NCBI GenBank assembly: GCA_027339205.1 | Contig: DAHWOV010000120.1 | Coordinates: forward strand, 17,604 to 81,603 | Direction: 5' to 3' | Length of the DNA stretch: 64,000 nucleotides | From: JAJYVT01 sp027339205 | GTDB taxonomy: Bacteria; Actinomycetota; Acidimicrobiia; Acidimicrobiales; RAAP-2 | Part shown: positions 42,141-50,665 of the stretch, piece by piece | Layout of the letters: each line of letters starts with the position of its first letter | Position numbering within the stretch: position 1 is the first letter of the stretch | Program-made: the position numbers and the translations under genes | Notes under the pieces: model-generated | Told to the model about the DNA's origin: nothing | The model's input: only the letters and a program-made list of their open reading frames with translations | Database searches by the model: none

Positions 42141-43274
42141 GTGGCTCCGCAACGCGAGTGGTTCGAGAAGGACTACTACCAGGTGCTCGGGGTGCCGTCC
42201 ACGGCCACCGACAAGGAGATCACCCGCGCCTACCGCAAGCTTGCCAAGCAGTACCACCCTGACGCGAACCCCGGGAGCGAGGAGCGCTTCAAGGAGATCA
42301 GCGCCGCCTACGACGTCCTCGGTGACGCCGCGCGGCGCAAGGAGTACGACGAGGTCCGCCGTCTCGGACCGATGGCCGGCGGCTTGGGCGGGGGCGGGTT
42401 CGGCGGAGGCTTCGGCTCCCCGGGGGGGACCACCTTCAGGGTCGAGGACTTGGGCGACCTCGGCGACCTCTTCGGGGGCATCTTCGGCGCAAGATCGACG
42501 CGGCGCCGCGGCCGCGTCGCGCAGCGGGGCGCGGATGTCGAGACGGAGTTGCACCTCTCCTTCGCCGACGCCGTGAACGGCGTGACGGCCTCGGTCAACG
42601 TGCCCGAGGACGTCCGGTGCCACACGTGCAACGGCTCGGGTGCCGCGCCGGGGACCTCGACGCACACCTGCCCGCGCTGCAACGGCAAGGGCACGCTCGA
42701 CGACAACCAGGGGCTGTTCTCGCTGAGCACGGTCTGCCCGACCTGCAACGGCCGCGGGACGGTCGTGGACACCCCGTGCCCCACCTGCCACGGCACGGGG
42801 ACCGAACGGCGCAACCGGGTCGTGAAGGTCAGGGTCCCGCCTGGCGTCGAGAACGGGCAGCGGATCCGCGTGAAGGGCCGCGGTGCCCCAGGGCAGGGCA
42901 GTGCCCCGGCGGGCGATCTCTACGTCGTCGTGCGCGTGAGCGCCGACCGGCGCTTCGGCCGCCGCGGACGCAACCTGACGGTCTCGGTGCCGGTCACGTT
43001 CCCAGAGGCCGCTCTCGGCACGACCGTCGCGGTGCCGACGCTCGACGGCCCCGTCACGGTGCGCGTCCCGCCGGGGACGGCGCCGGGGACGCACCTGCGG
43101 GTGAAGGGGCGCGGCGTGCCGGCAGGTGGCGGCAAGAACGGTGCGAAGGCGGGGGATCTGCTCGTCCGGGTCGACGTCATCGTGCCCAAGACGCTGACCG
43201 CCGACCAGCGATCGGCGCTCGAGCGGCTGGCAGCAGCGCTCGAGCCCGCGCCGCGTGAGCCGGCGGAGGCATGA
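42141..43274 (+). CDS. dnaJ: chaperone DnaJ (Hsp40)
   Basis: 377 residues. J domain with DYYQVLGVPSTATDKEITRAYRKLAKQYHPDANP (HPD intact), Gly/Phe-rich linker (GGGFGGGFGSPGG), four zinc-finger repeats CHTCNGSG, CPRCNGKG, CPTCNGRG, CPTCHGTG, and C-terminal substrate domains. Stimulates DnaK ATPase. GTG start 3 bases after the grpE stop; the stop overlaps hspR (ATGA). Confidence 0.97.
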   Translation: MAPQREWFEKDYYQVLGVPSTATDKEITRAYRKLAKQYHPDANPGSEERFKEISAAYDVLGDAARRKEYDEVRRLGPMAGGLGGGGFGGGFGSPGGTTFRVEDLGDLGDLFGGIFGARSTRRRGRVAQRGADVETELHLSFADAVNGVTASVNVPEDVRCHTCNGSGAAPGTSTHTCPRCNGKGTLDDNQGLFSLSTVCPTCNGRGTVVDTPCPTCHGTGTERRNRVVKVRVPPGVENGQRIRVKGRGAPGQGSAPAGDLYVVVRVSADRRFGRRGRNLTVSVPVTFPEAALGTTVAVPTLDGPVTVRVPPGTAPGTHLRVKGRGVPAGGGKNGAKAGDLLVRVDVIVPKTLTADQRSALERLAAALEPAPREPAEA

Positions 43275-43732
43275 GGATGGCGGGCCTCGCGGCCAACGGG
43301 CCGCACGAGCCGGGAGTCGCCGCTCGTCGTGGCGGTGATGCCCGCACAAGGCGTGCGACAGCGGCGCCGGTCTACGTGATCTCGGTCGCCGCCGAGCTCG
43401 CCGGCGTGCATCCCCAGACGCTGCGCGTCTACGAGCGCAAGGGGCTCCTCGACCCGTCCCGCACGAGTGGCGGGTCGCGCCGCTTCTCCGAGCGCGATCT
43501 CGAACGGCTTCGCCGGATCCAGGACCTCACGGCCGCGGGGTTGAACCTCGAGGGCGTGCGCCGGGTGCTCGAGCTGGAGGGCGAGGTCGCGCGGCTGCGC
43601 GTCGAGCTCGAACGGGCCCGCGCCGAGGCGATGGAGGCGATCGACCGGGTCCACCGCCACTACCGGCGGGACCTCGTCCCATTCGATGCGTCGCCGGTCC
43701 CCTACGCGCGCGCCACGCGGCGCGGCATCTGA
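43271..43732 (+). CDS. hspR: heat-shock repressor HspR (MerR family)
   Basis: 153 residues. MerR-type winged helix about 36-100: YVISVAAELAGVHPQTLRVYERKGLLDPSRTSGGSRRFSERDLERLRRIQDLTAAGLNLEGVRRVLELE, then a coiled dimerisation helix. HspR represses dnaK and clpB operons in actinobacteria with DnaK as co-repressor. Fourth gene of the dnaK operon, overlapping dnaJ by 4 bases, so it autoregulates. The N-terminal 35 residues are unconserved. Confidence 0.94.
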   Translation: MRMAGLAANGPHEPGVAARRGGDARTRRATAAPVYVISVAAELAGVHPQTLRVYERKGLLDPSRTSGGSRRFSERDLERLRRIQDLTAAGLNLEGVRRVLELEGEVARLRVELERARAEAMEAIDRVHRHYRRDLVPFDASPVPYARATRRGI

Positions 43733-43812
43733 GGGAGGAGCGACGAGCGACGAGCAAGCAAAAAGAAGCATGAAGCAAGAAAGCATGAACCAAGTAGGAC
43801 AAGAAGGATCTC
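43733..43812 (+). repeat. purine-rich, almost T-free spacer with degenerate repeats before clpB
   Basis: Directly after the hspR stop. Contains gcgacga twice (43740-43753) and a doubled agaagcatgaa / gaaagcatgaa element (about 43764-43789). It is A/G-rich and unlike the surrounding GC-balanced DNA. No HAIR site is seen in it; a GAAGGA near 43801 is distant from the clpB ATG. Confidence 0.6.
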
Positions 43813-43834
43813 CCCGAGTGGAAGCAGCCCGCTG

Positions 43835-46324
43835 ATGCCGATCGACCCCGAACGTTGGACCGTGAAGACGAGGGAGGCGTTCGCCTCCGCCACCCAGCAG
43901 GCCACCGCGGCCCACCACGCCGAGGTGACGCCGGACCATGTGCTCGCCGCGTTGCTCGCCGATCCCGACAGCATCGCCCGCCCGATCCTCACGCGGCTGG
44001 GGGCGGACCCCGCGGCCGTGGCGCGGAGCGTGGGCGAGCGCCTGGCCAGGTTGCCGCGCGCCGTTGGCGGCTCCGAGCCCGGCATGGCGCGGGCGACGCG
44101 CGACGGCTTGGAGCTGGCCGACGAGCTGCGCCGGGACATGGGCGACGAGTACGTCTCGGTCGAGCACCTGCTCCTCGCGTGGGCTGACGCGCTCGGCGTC
44201 ACGCGCGACCAGCTCCTCGCAGCGTTGCGAGAGGTGCGGGGCAGCCACCGGGTGACCTCGCCGACGCCCGAGGAGACCTTCCAGGCGCTCGAGCGCTACG
44301 GGCGGGACCTGACCGCGCTGTCGCGCCAGGGCAAGCTCGACCCGGTCATCGGGCGGGACGAGGAGATCCGCCGCGTCATCCAGGTGCTGTCGCGGCGGAC
44401 CAAGAACAACCCGGTCCTGATCGGCGAGCCGGGCGTGGGCAAGACCGCGATCGTCGAGGGGCTGGCCAACAGGATCACCGCGGGCGACGTGCCCGAGGGG
44501 CTGAAGAACAAGCGCGTCGTCGCGCTCGATCTCGGCTCCATGGTCGCCGGCGCCAAGTACCGCGGCGAGTTCGAGGAGCGACTGAAGGCGGTCCTGAAGG
44601 AGATCACCGACGCGGAGGGCCAGGTCATCACGTTCGTCGACGAGCTCCACACGATCGTCGGCGCGGGCGCGGCCGAGGGGGCGATGGACGCCGGCAACAT
44701 GATCAAGCCCCTCCTCGCACGCGGCGAGCTCCGTCTCATCGGCGCGACGACGCTCGACGAGTACCGCAAGTACATCGAGAAGGACGCGGCGCTCGAGCGG
44801 CGGTTCCAGCAGGTCTTCGTCGACCAGCCGTCCGTCGGGGACACGATCGCGATCTTGCGGGGCCTGAAGGAGCGCTACGAGGTCCACCACGGCGTTCGCA
44901 TCCAGGACGCGGCGCTCGTCGCGGCAGCGGTGCTGTCCGACCGCTACATCAGCGGGCGGTTCCTTCCCGACAAGGCGATCGACCTCGTCGACGAGGCGGC
45001 GAGCAGGCTCCGGATCGAGATCGACTCGATGCCGACCGAGCTCGACGTGGTGACGCGGCGGATCCGGCAGCTCGAGATCGAGAAGGTCGCGCTGGAGAAG
45101 GAGACCGACGAGGCGTCCGTCGAGCGGCTGGGACGCCTCGACCAGGAGCTGGCCGAGCTGCGCGAGCAGGCGAACGCGATGACCGCCCACTGGCAGGCCG
45201 AGAAGCAGGCCATCGCCACCATCCGCTCGCTCAAGGAAGAGCTGGAGGAGCGCAGGGCCTCCGCCGAGCGCATGGAGCGCGACGGCGACCTCGCCGGCGC
45301 CTCCGCCGTCCGCTACGGCGAGCTGCCGTCACTCGAGCGCCGCATCGACGCGGCGACCGAGGAACTTGCCAAGCTCCAGGAGCACCAGCGGTTCTTGAAG
45401 GAGGAAGTCGACGCAGAGGACGTCGCCGAGGTGGTGAGCCGGTGGACGGGCGTGCCGGTCTCGCGCCTTCTCCAAGGTGAGGTCGACAAGCTCATCCGCA
45501 TGGAGGACACGCTCCACGCGCGCGTGGTGGGCCAGGACCAAGCGGTGAGCGCGGTGGCGAACGCGATCCGCCGGAGCCGGGCAGGCTTGTCGGACCCCAA
45601 CCGGCCGATCGGCTCCTTTCTCTTCCTCGGCCCGACCGGCGTCGGGAAGACCGAGCTCGCACGCGCGCTCGCAGAGTTCCTCTTCGACGACGAGCGGGCG
45701 ATGGTGCGCATCGACATGAGCGAGTACATGGAGAAGCACGCGGTCTCCCGGCTGATCGGCGCGCCCCCGGGCTATGTCGGCTACGAGGAGGGTGGGCAGC
45801 TCACCGAGTCCGTGCGCCGTCGCCCCTACGCGGTCGTGCTGCTCGACGAGATCGAGAAGGCGCACCCGGACGTCTTCAACATCCTGCTGCAGGTGCTCGA
45901 GGACGGCAGGCTCACCGACGGCCAGGGGCGGACGGTCGACTTCACCAACACGGTGCTGATCATGACGTCCAACCTGCCCGGCGATCCCTTTGCCTTCTTC
46001 AAGCCGGAGTTCATGAACCGCGTCGACGAAGTCGTGCGGTTCCGCCCCCTCACCGAGGGCGACCTCGCGGTGATCGTGGGCATCCAGCTCGCCAGGCTGC
46101 GCACGAGGCTCGCCGAGCGTCGCCTCTCGCTCGTGGTCACGCCGGAGGCGGAGAAGGCTCTGGCCGCAAAGGGCTACGACCCCGACTTCGGGGCCCGTCC
46201 GCTCCGGCGGGTGATCCAGCGCGAGGTCGAGGACCCGCTGGCGCTGGCGCTCCTCGACGGGCGCTACCCAGAGGGCGCCACCGTGACCGTCGACGCCCAG
46301 GGGGACTCGATCACGCTCAGGTGA
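43835..46324 (+). CDS. clpB: ATP-dependent disaggregase ClpB
   Basis: 829 residues. Clp-N repeat (1-150), AAA-1 with GEPGVGKTAIVEGLA and FVDELHTIVGAG, middle coiled-coil domain about 395-520, AAA-2 with GPTGVGKTELARALAEFLF, VVLLDEIEKAHPDVFNILLQVLEDGRLTDGQGRTVDF and GARPLRRVIQ. Hsp100 that works with DnaK-DnaJ-GrpE. In AAA-2 the usual 20-30 residues between TSNLG and the PEFLNR motif are missing: here TSNLPGDPFAFFKPEFMNR, which explains the short length. Directly downstream of hspR, a known ClpB repressor. Confidence 0.96.
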   Translation: MPIDPERWTVKTREAFASATQQATAAHHAEVTPDHVLAALLADPDSIARPILTRLGADPAAVARSVGERLARLPRAVGGSEPGMARATRDGLELADELRRDMGDEYVSVEHLLLAWADALGVTRDQLLAALREVRGSHRVTSPTPEETFQALERYGRDLTALSRQGKLDPVIGRDEEIRRVIQVLSRRTKNNPVLIGEPGVGKTAIVEGLANRITAGDVPEGLKNKRVVALDLGSMVAGAKYRGEFEERLKAVLKEITDAEGQVITFVDELHTIVGAGAAEGAMDAGNMIKPLLARGELRLIGATTLDEYRKYIEKDAALERRFQQVFVDQPSVGDTIAILRGLKERYEVHHGVRIQDAALVAAAVLSDRYISGRFLPDKAIDLVDEAASRLRIEIDSMPTELDVVTRRIRQLEIEKVALEKETDEASVERLGRLDQELAELREQANAMTAHWQAEKQAIATIRSLKEELEERRASAERMERDGDLAGASAVRYGELPSLERRIDAATEELAKLQEHQRFLKEEVDAEDVAEVVSRWTGVPVSRLLQGEVDKLIRMEDTLHARVVGQDQAVSAVANAIRRSRAGLSDPNRPIGSFLFLGPTGVGKTELARALAEFLFDDERAMVRIDMSEYMEKHAVSRLIGAPPGYVGYEEGGQLTESVRRRPYAVVLLDEIEKAHPDVFNILLQVLEDGRLTDGQGRTVDFTNTVLIMTSNLPGDPFAFFKPEFMNRVDEVVRFRPLTEGDLAVIVGIQLARLRTRLAERRLSLVVTPEAEKALAAKGYDPDFGARPLRRVIQREVEDPLALALLDGRYPEGATVTVDAQGDSITLR

Positions 46325-46455
46325 GCGCGGGGCGCTCGCTCGGGGGCGCCCCGATGAGTTTCGCACCCGGCGCACGTCCCACCTCTCGAGGCCTACGCTC
46401 GCGCCCGGCGCGCGAGCTGCGCCGGACCTGTGAGAGCCATGAGAGAGGGGGGAGC

Positions 46456-47571
46456 ATGAGCCGAGTCCGTCTCCTGGTCGGCACGCGAAAGGGGGCGTTC
46501 GTCCTCACCTCCGACGGGACGCGCCGGAGATGGTCGGTGAACGGCCCGCACTTCGCCGGATGGGAGATCTACCACCTGAAGGGGTCCCCGGCGGACCCCG
46601 ACCGCATCTACGCCTCGCAGTCGAGCTCGTGGTTCGGCCAGGTGGTCCACCGCTCCGACGACGGCGGTGAGACCTGGGAGACCGTGGGCAACGACTTCAC
46701 CTACGAGGGGGAGACGGGGACCCACCAGTGGTACGACGGGACGCCCCATCCCTGGGAGTTCGCCCGGGTGTGGCACTTCGAGCCCTCGCTCGACGACCCC
46801 GACACGGTGTACGCGGGCGTCGAGGACGCGGCGATCTTCCGCTCCGTCGACGGGGGCCTGAGCTGGGCTGAGCTCTCCGGCCTGCGGGGCAACGAGACGG
46901 GTCCCCGCTGGCAGCCGGGCGCGGGCGGCATGGCGGTCCACACGATCCTCTTGGACCCCGCCGACCGGCGGCGGATGTTCGTCGCGATCTCCGCGGCGGG
47001 GGTGTTCCGCTCCGACGACGGGGGTGAGACCTGGGCCCCCAAGAACACGGGGTTGCACTCGGCGTTCATGCCCGAGCCCGAGGCGGAGGTCGGCCACTGC
47101 GTCCACCGGATTGCGCAGCACCCCGCGCGCCCGCAGACCCTCTTCATGCAGAAGCACTGGGACGTGATGCGCAGCGACGACGCCGGCGAGACCTGGCGCG
47201 AGGTGAGTGGGAACCTCCCGAGCGATTTCGGCTTCCCGGTCGCCCTGCACGCGCACGAGCCGGACACCGTGTACGTCGTGCCCATCACGAGCGACTCGGT
47301 CCATTACCCGCCCGAGGGAAAGCTCCGCGTCTACCGCTCGAGGACCGGCGGCGGCGAGTGGGAGCCGCTCACCGGCGGGCTCCCCCAGGAGCACTGCTAC
47401 ACCAACGTCCTTCGCGACGCGATGGACGTCGACCACCTCGATCCGTGCGGCGTCTACTTCGGGACCACCGGCGGCCAGGTGTACGCCTCGGCCGACGGCG
47501 GCGAGCACTGGGTGGCGGTCGCCGAGCACCTGCCGGCCGTCTTGTCGGTCGAGGCGCAGGACCTGGTGTGA
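46456..47571 (+). CDS. BNR/Asp-box beta-propeller protein (exo-alpha-sialidase-like)
   Basis: 371 residues, no signal peptide. Starts MSRVRLLVGTRKGAFVLTSDG and contains repeated Asp-box motifs: RSDDGGETW (three near-copies, also RSVDGGLSW and RSDDAGETW, ASADGGEHW), spaced as blades of a propeller. Such cytoplasmic Asp-box proteins are often annotated as exo-sialidases without catalytic Arg/Tyr/Asp evidence; no sialidase FRIP motif is seen. Start ATG 46456 has GGGGGGAG upstream. The stop overlaps a GTG of the MoaD-like gene (GTGA). Confidence 0.85.
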   Translation: MSRVRLLVGTRKGAFVLTSDGTRRRWSVNGPHFAGWEIYHLKGSPADPDRIYASQSSSWFGQVVHRSDDGGETWETVGNDFTYEGETGTHQWYDGTPHPWEFARVWHFEPSLDDPDTVYAGVEDAAIFRSVDGGLSWAELSGLRGNETGPRWQPGAGGMAVHTILLDPADRRRMFVAISAAGVFRSDDGGETWAPKNTGLHSAFMPEPEAEVGHCVHRIAQHPARPQTLFMQKHWDVMRSDDAGETWREVSGNLPSDFGFPVALHAHEPDTVYVVPITSDSVHYPPEGKLRVYRSRTGGGEWEPLTGGLPQEHCYTNVLRDAMDVDHLDPCGVYFGTTGGQVYASADGGEHWVAVAEHLPAVLSVEAQDLV

Positions 47572-47685
47572 GCCAGGCCCGCGGGGGGAAGGCCGGTGCG
47601 AGCCAGGCCCGCGGGGGGAAGGCCGGTGCGCGCCAGGCCCGCGGGGGGAAGGCCGGTGCGCGCCAGGCCCGCGGGGGGAAGGCCG
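47566..47685. repeat. 30-bp tandem repeat x4 across the BNR stop / MoaD-like start
   Basis: Four contiguous 30-base units at 47566, 47596, 47626 and 47656, differing at one to two bases. The first unit holds the BNR stop codon: where later units read gtgcga, it reads gtgtga. Each unit carries a G-run/GGAAGG element before a GTG. In the MoaD-like frame each encodes a decapeptide of the type ARGGKAGARQ. Confidence 0.93.
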
Positions 47686-47999
47686 GTGCGCGCGATGCGC
47701 ACGTGGTGCGCGTGGTGCTGCCGGCGCACCTCCGCACCCTCGCCGGTGTGCAGGGGGAGGTCTCGCTGGCGGTCGCCGGCTCGGTCACGCAGCGCAGCGT
47801 GCTCGACGAGCTCGAAGCGCGCTTTTCGACCCTGGGTGGGACGATCCGGGACCGCTCGACGGCGAGGAGACGGCCGTTCGTCAGGTTCTTCGCCTGCGCG
47901 CAGGACCTCTCGCACGAGCCCCCCGACGCCCCGCTGCCCGAGGAGGTCGCCTCGGGCAAGGAGCCGTTCGTCGTGCTCGGCGCGATCGCAGGGGGCTGA
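47568..47999 (+). CDS. MoaD/ThiS-type ubiquitin-like protein with repeat N-terminal tail
   Basis: 143 residues from GTG 47568. The C-terminal about 98 residues are a beta-grasp fold: VVRVVLPAHLRTLAGVQGEVSLAV, VTQRSVLDELEARFSTLGGTIRD, RRRPFVRFFACAQDLS, ending VVLGAIAGG. The terminal Gly-Gly is what E1-like enzymes adenylate in MoaD, ThiS and ubiquitin-like proteins. The first 45 residues are four copies of a basic ARGGKAGA decapeptide. The GTG overlaps the BNR stop (GTGA); GTG 47703 would give a tail-less protein. No E1 or MoaE gene is in the window, so the partner is unknown. Confidence 0.75.
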   Translation: MSQARGGKAGASQARGGKAGARQARGGKAGARQARGGKAGARDAHVVRVVLPAHLRTLAGVQGEVSLAVAGSVTQRSVLDELEARFSTLGGTIRDRSTARRRPFVRFFACAQDLSHEPPDAPLPEEVASGKEPFVVLGAIAGG

Positions 48000-48050
48000 G
48001 CGCGGGCTCGGGGTAGAGCGCGGGCCGAGGTAGAGCGCGGGCCCGGGGTA
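47998..48050. repeat. 18/17/18-bp tandem repeat x3 between the MoaD-like gene and purA
   Basis: Units gagcgcgggctcggggta (47998), a 17-base version (48016) and gagcgcgggcccggggta (48033). The first unit starts inside the TGA stop of the MoaD-like gene. It is followed by GACTGGCGCC and the GGGGAGC ribosome-binding site of purA. Confidence 0.9.
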
Positions 48051-48083
48051 GACTGGCGCCGAAGGCCGATCCAGGGGAGCAGC

Positions 48084-49367
48084 GTGCCGGCAACCGTGGT
48101 CGTCGGGACCCAGTGGGGCGACGAAGGCAAGGGCAAGCTCACCGACCTGTTGGCCAAGGAGATGGACGTGGTCGTCCGGTACCAGGGCGGCCACAACGCG
48201 GGGCACACCATCGTCGTGGGCGGCGAGCGGTTCGCCCTCCAGCTCTGCCCGAGCGGCATCCTGTACCCGCACATCACGCCGCTCATCGGCAACGGCGTGG
48301 TCGTCGAGCCCCAGGCGCTGTGCACCGAGCTCGACGAGCTGGAGCGCCGCGGCGTGGACACGTCCCGGCTGGTGGTGAGCGGCAACGCGCACCTGATCAT
48401 GCCGTACCACCTGGAGCTCGACCGTGTGACCGAGCGCTACCTCGGGAAGAATGCCCTCGGCACGACCAAGCGCGGGATCGGCCCGGCGTACGCGGACAAG
48501 GCCGCGAGGGTCGGTCTGCGGGTGCAGGATCTCTTGGACCCGAAGATCTTCCGGGAGAAGCTCGAGGTCGCGCTGAAGGAGAAGAACGCGGTGCTCGCCA
48601 AGGTGTACAACCGCCTGCCGTTGGCTGCCGAGGACATCGCGCATCGCTACCTCGACGACCTCGCGCCCCGGCTCGCCCACCACGTCGGCGACACGGTGGG
48701 GATCCTCCACGACGCGCTCGGCGCGGGGCGCAACGTCCTGCTCGAGGGCGCGCAGGCGACCTTCCTCGACCTCGACCACGGCACCTATCCCTTCGTCACG
48801 TCGTCGAACCCGGTCGCCGGCGGGGCGTGCACGGGCAGCGGTCTCGGTCCGCGCGAGATCGACCGGGTGATCGGGATCGCGAAGGCCTACGTGACGCGCG
48901 TGGGCGCCGGACCGTTCCCCACCGAGGTCCACGGCGACCTCTCGGAGCTGCTCGTCGAGCGCGGCAAGGAGTACGGCACGGTGACCGGCCGCCGCCGGCG
49001 CGTGGGCTGGTTCGACGCGGTGATGGCGCGACAGGCGGTGCGGCTCAACTCGCTGAGCGAGGTGGCGTTGACCAAGCTCGACGTGCTCGACACGATCGAG
49101 ACGCTGCGCGTCTGCGTCGCGTACGAACACGGCGGTGAGCGCTTCAGGCTCCCGCCCTACCACCAGACCACGCTCCACCAGGTGACCCCCCTCTACGAGG
49201 AGCTTCCGGGCTGGCGCACCGACCTCACCGCCACGACGTCGGCGACCGACCTCCCGGAGGCGGCGAAGGACTACGTCTCCTTCCTCGCGGACCAGATCGG
49301 CGTCCCCGTGCGGTTGGTGGGAGTCGGCCCGGGGAGGGACCAGATCGTGTCCTTCGCAGCCGCGTGA
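48084..49367 (+). CDS. purA: adenylosuccinate synthase
   Basis: IMP plus aspartate to adenylosuccinate, GTP-dependent; first step to AMP. 427 residues. P-loop-like [91 protein letters not shown] and the GTP-specificity TKLDVLD. GTG start after GGGGAGCAGC. Stop overlaps purD (GTGA), heading a seven-gene overlapping series. Confidence 0.97.
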   Translation: [427 protein letters not shown]

Positions 49368-50665
49368 CCCGCCCGCGCGTCTGCGTCGTGGGCTCGGGGG
49401 GCCGGGAGCACGCGCTCTGCCTCGCGCTCTCCCGCTCCGCCGACGTCGTCACGACGCCGGGCAACGCGGGGATGGCGGCGTGGGCAGGCGGCGCGGGCAC
49501 GATCTCGACCACGACTGCGGCGCCCGAAGACGTCGAGGCGGACCTCTTCGTCATCGGGCCTGAGGCACCCCTCGTCGCCGGCCTCGCCGACAGGCTCCGG
49601 GCGCTCGGGCGCCGGGTGGTCGGTCCCGGTGCCGACGGCGCACGCCTCGAGGGCTCGAAGGCCTACATGAAGGGGGTGCTCAGCGCCGCGGGGGTGCCCA
49701 CCGCCCGCTACGGCGCGTTCGGGACCCTCGACGAGGCTCGTGCCTTCCTCCACGAGCTGCCGGGGCCGTGGGTCGTGAAGACCGACGGGCTGGCCTCGGG
49801 GAAGGGCGTCACGGTGGCGTCGAGCCTCGAGGAGGCGGAGGCCGATGTCGCGGCGAAGCTGTCCGGCTCGTTTGGGGTGGCAGGCCGCACGGTGGTCGTC
49901 GAAGAGGGGCTGTCAGGGCCCGAGTGCTCGCTGCTCGCCCTGTGCGACGGGACCACGGTGGTCCCGATGGTCCCCGCCCAGGACTTCAAGCGTGCGGAGG
50001 ACGGCGACCGCGGCCCGAACACCGGCGGCATGGGCGCGTACGCCCCGCTCCCGTCCCTGGGGGCAGCCGACGTCGACGAGCTCGTGGACCGTGCGATCGC
50101 GCCCGTGCTCGGCGAGCTCGTCCGGCGGGGGATCGACTACCGGGGCGTGCTGTACGCGGGCCTCATGCTGACCGAGGGGGGCCCGCGCGTCCTCGAGTTC
50201 AACGTCCGGCTCGGCGATCCCGAGGCACAGGTGGTCCTCCCCCTCGTGGCGGAGGACCTCGCAGAGCTTTTCGGCGCGGTCGCCGATGGCCGCCTCGCGT
50301 CGGCCGTCCCGGGCGGGCGGCTCGCAGCGCCCGGGGCTTCGGCGGTCTGCGTCGTCATGGCCGCAGACGGGTACCCGGCGTCGCCGGTGACCGGGGCGCC
50401 GATCGGCGGGCTCGGCGCGGACGGCCAGCTGGCCGACCCGGTGCCCGGGGTCACCGTCGTCCACGCCGCCACCCGGCGGGAGTCCCCCGACGGCCCCTTC
50501 CTCGTCGACGGCGGCCGGGTGCTGGGCGTCACTGCCGAGGCGGCGTCCCTCGGCGAGGCGCGGCGCCGCGCGTACTCGGCCGTGGAGCGGATCTCCTGGC
50601 CCGGGGCGCGCTGGCGCCGCGACATCGCGGCGCGAGCGGTGCCGGAGGCGGCGGAGGCGCGGTGA
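49364..50665 (+). CDS. purD: phosphoribosylamine-glycine ligase
   Basis: ATP-grasp ligase making GAR. 433 residues. VCVVGSGGREHALCLALS at the N-terminus, ATP-grasp centre GLASGKGVTVASSLEEAE, VVEEGLSGPECSLLALCDG, PAQDFKRAEDGDRGPNTGGMGAYAP and the metal site LEFNVRLGDPEAQVVLPL. Four-base overlaps on both sides (purA, purB). Confidence 0.96.
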   Translation: MTRPRVCVVGSGGREHALCLALSRSADVVTTPGNAGMAAWAGGAGTISTTTAAPEDVEADLFVIGPEAPLVAGLADRLRALGRRVVGPGADGARLEGSKAYMKGVLSAAGVPTARYGAFGTLDEARAFLHELPGPWVVKTDGLASGKGVTVASSLEEAEADVAAKLSGSFGVAGRTVVVEEGLSGPECSLLALCDGTTVVPMVPAQDFKRAEDGDRGPNTGGMGAYAPLPSLGAADVDELVDRAIAPVLGELVRRGIDYRGVLYAGLMLTEGGPRVLEFNVRLGDPEAQVVLPLVAEDLAELFGAVADGRLASAVPGGRLAAPGASAVCVVMAADGYPASPVTGAPIGGLGADGQLADPVPGVTVVHAATRRESPDGPFLVDGGRVLGVTAEAASLGEARRRAYSAVERISWPGARWRRDIAARAVPEAAEAR

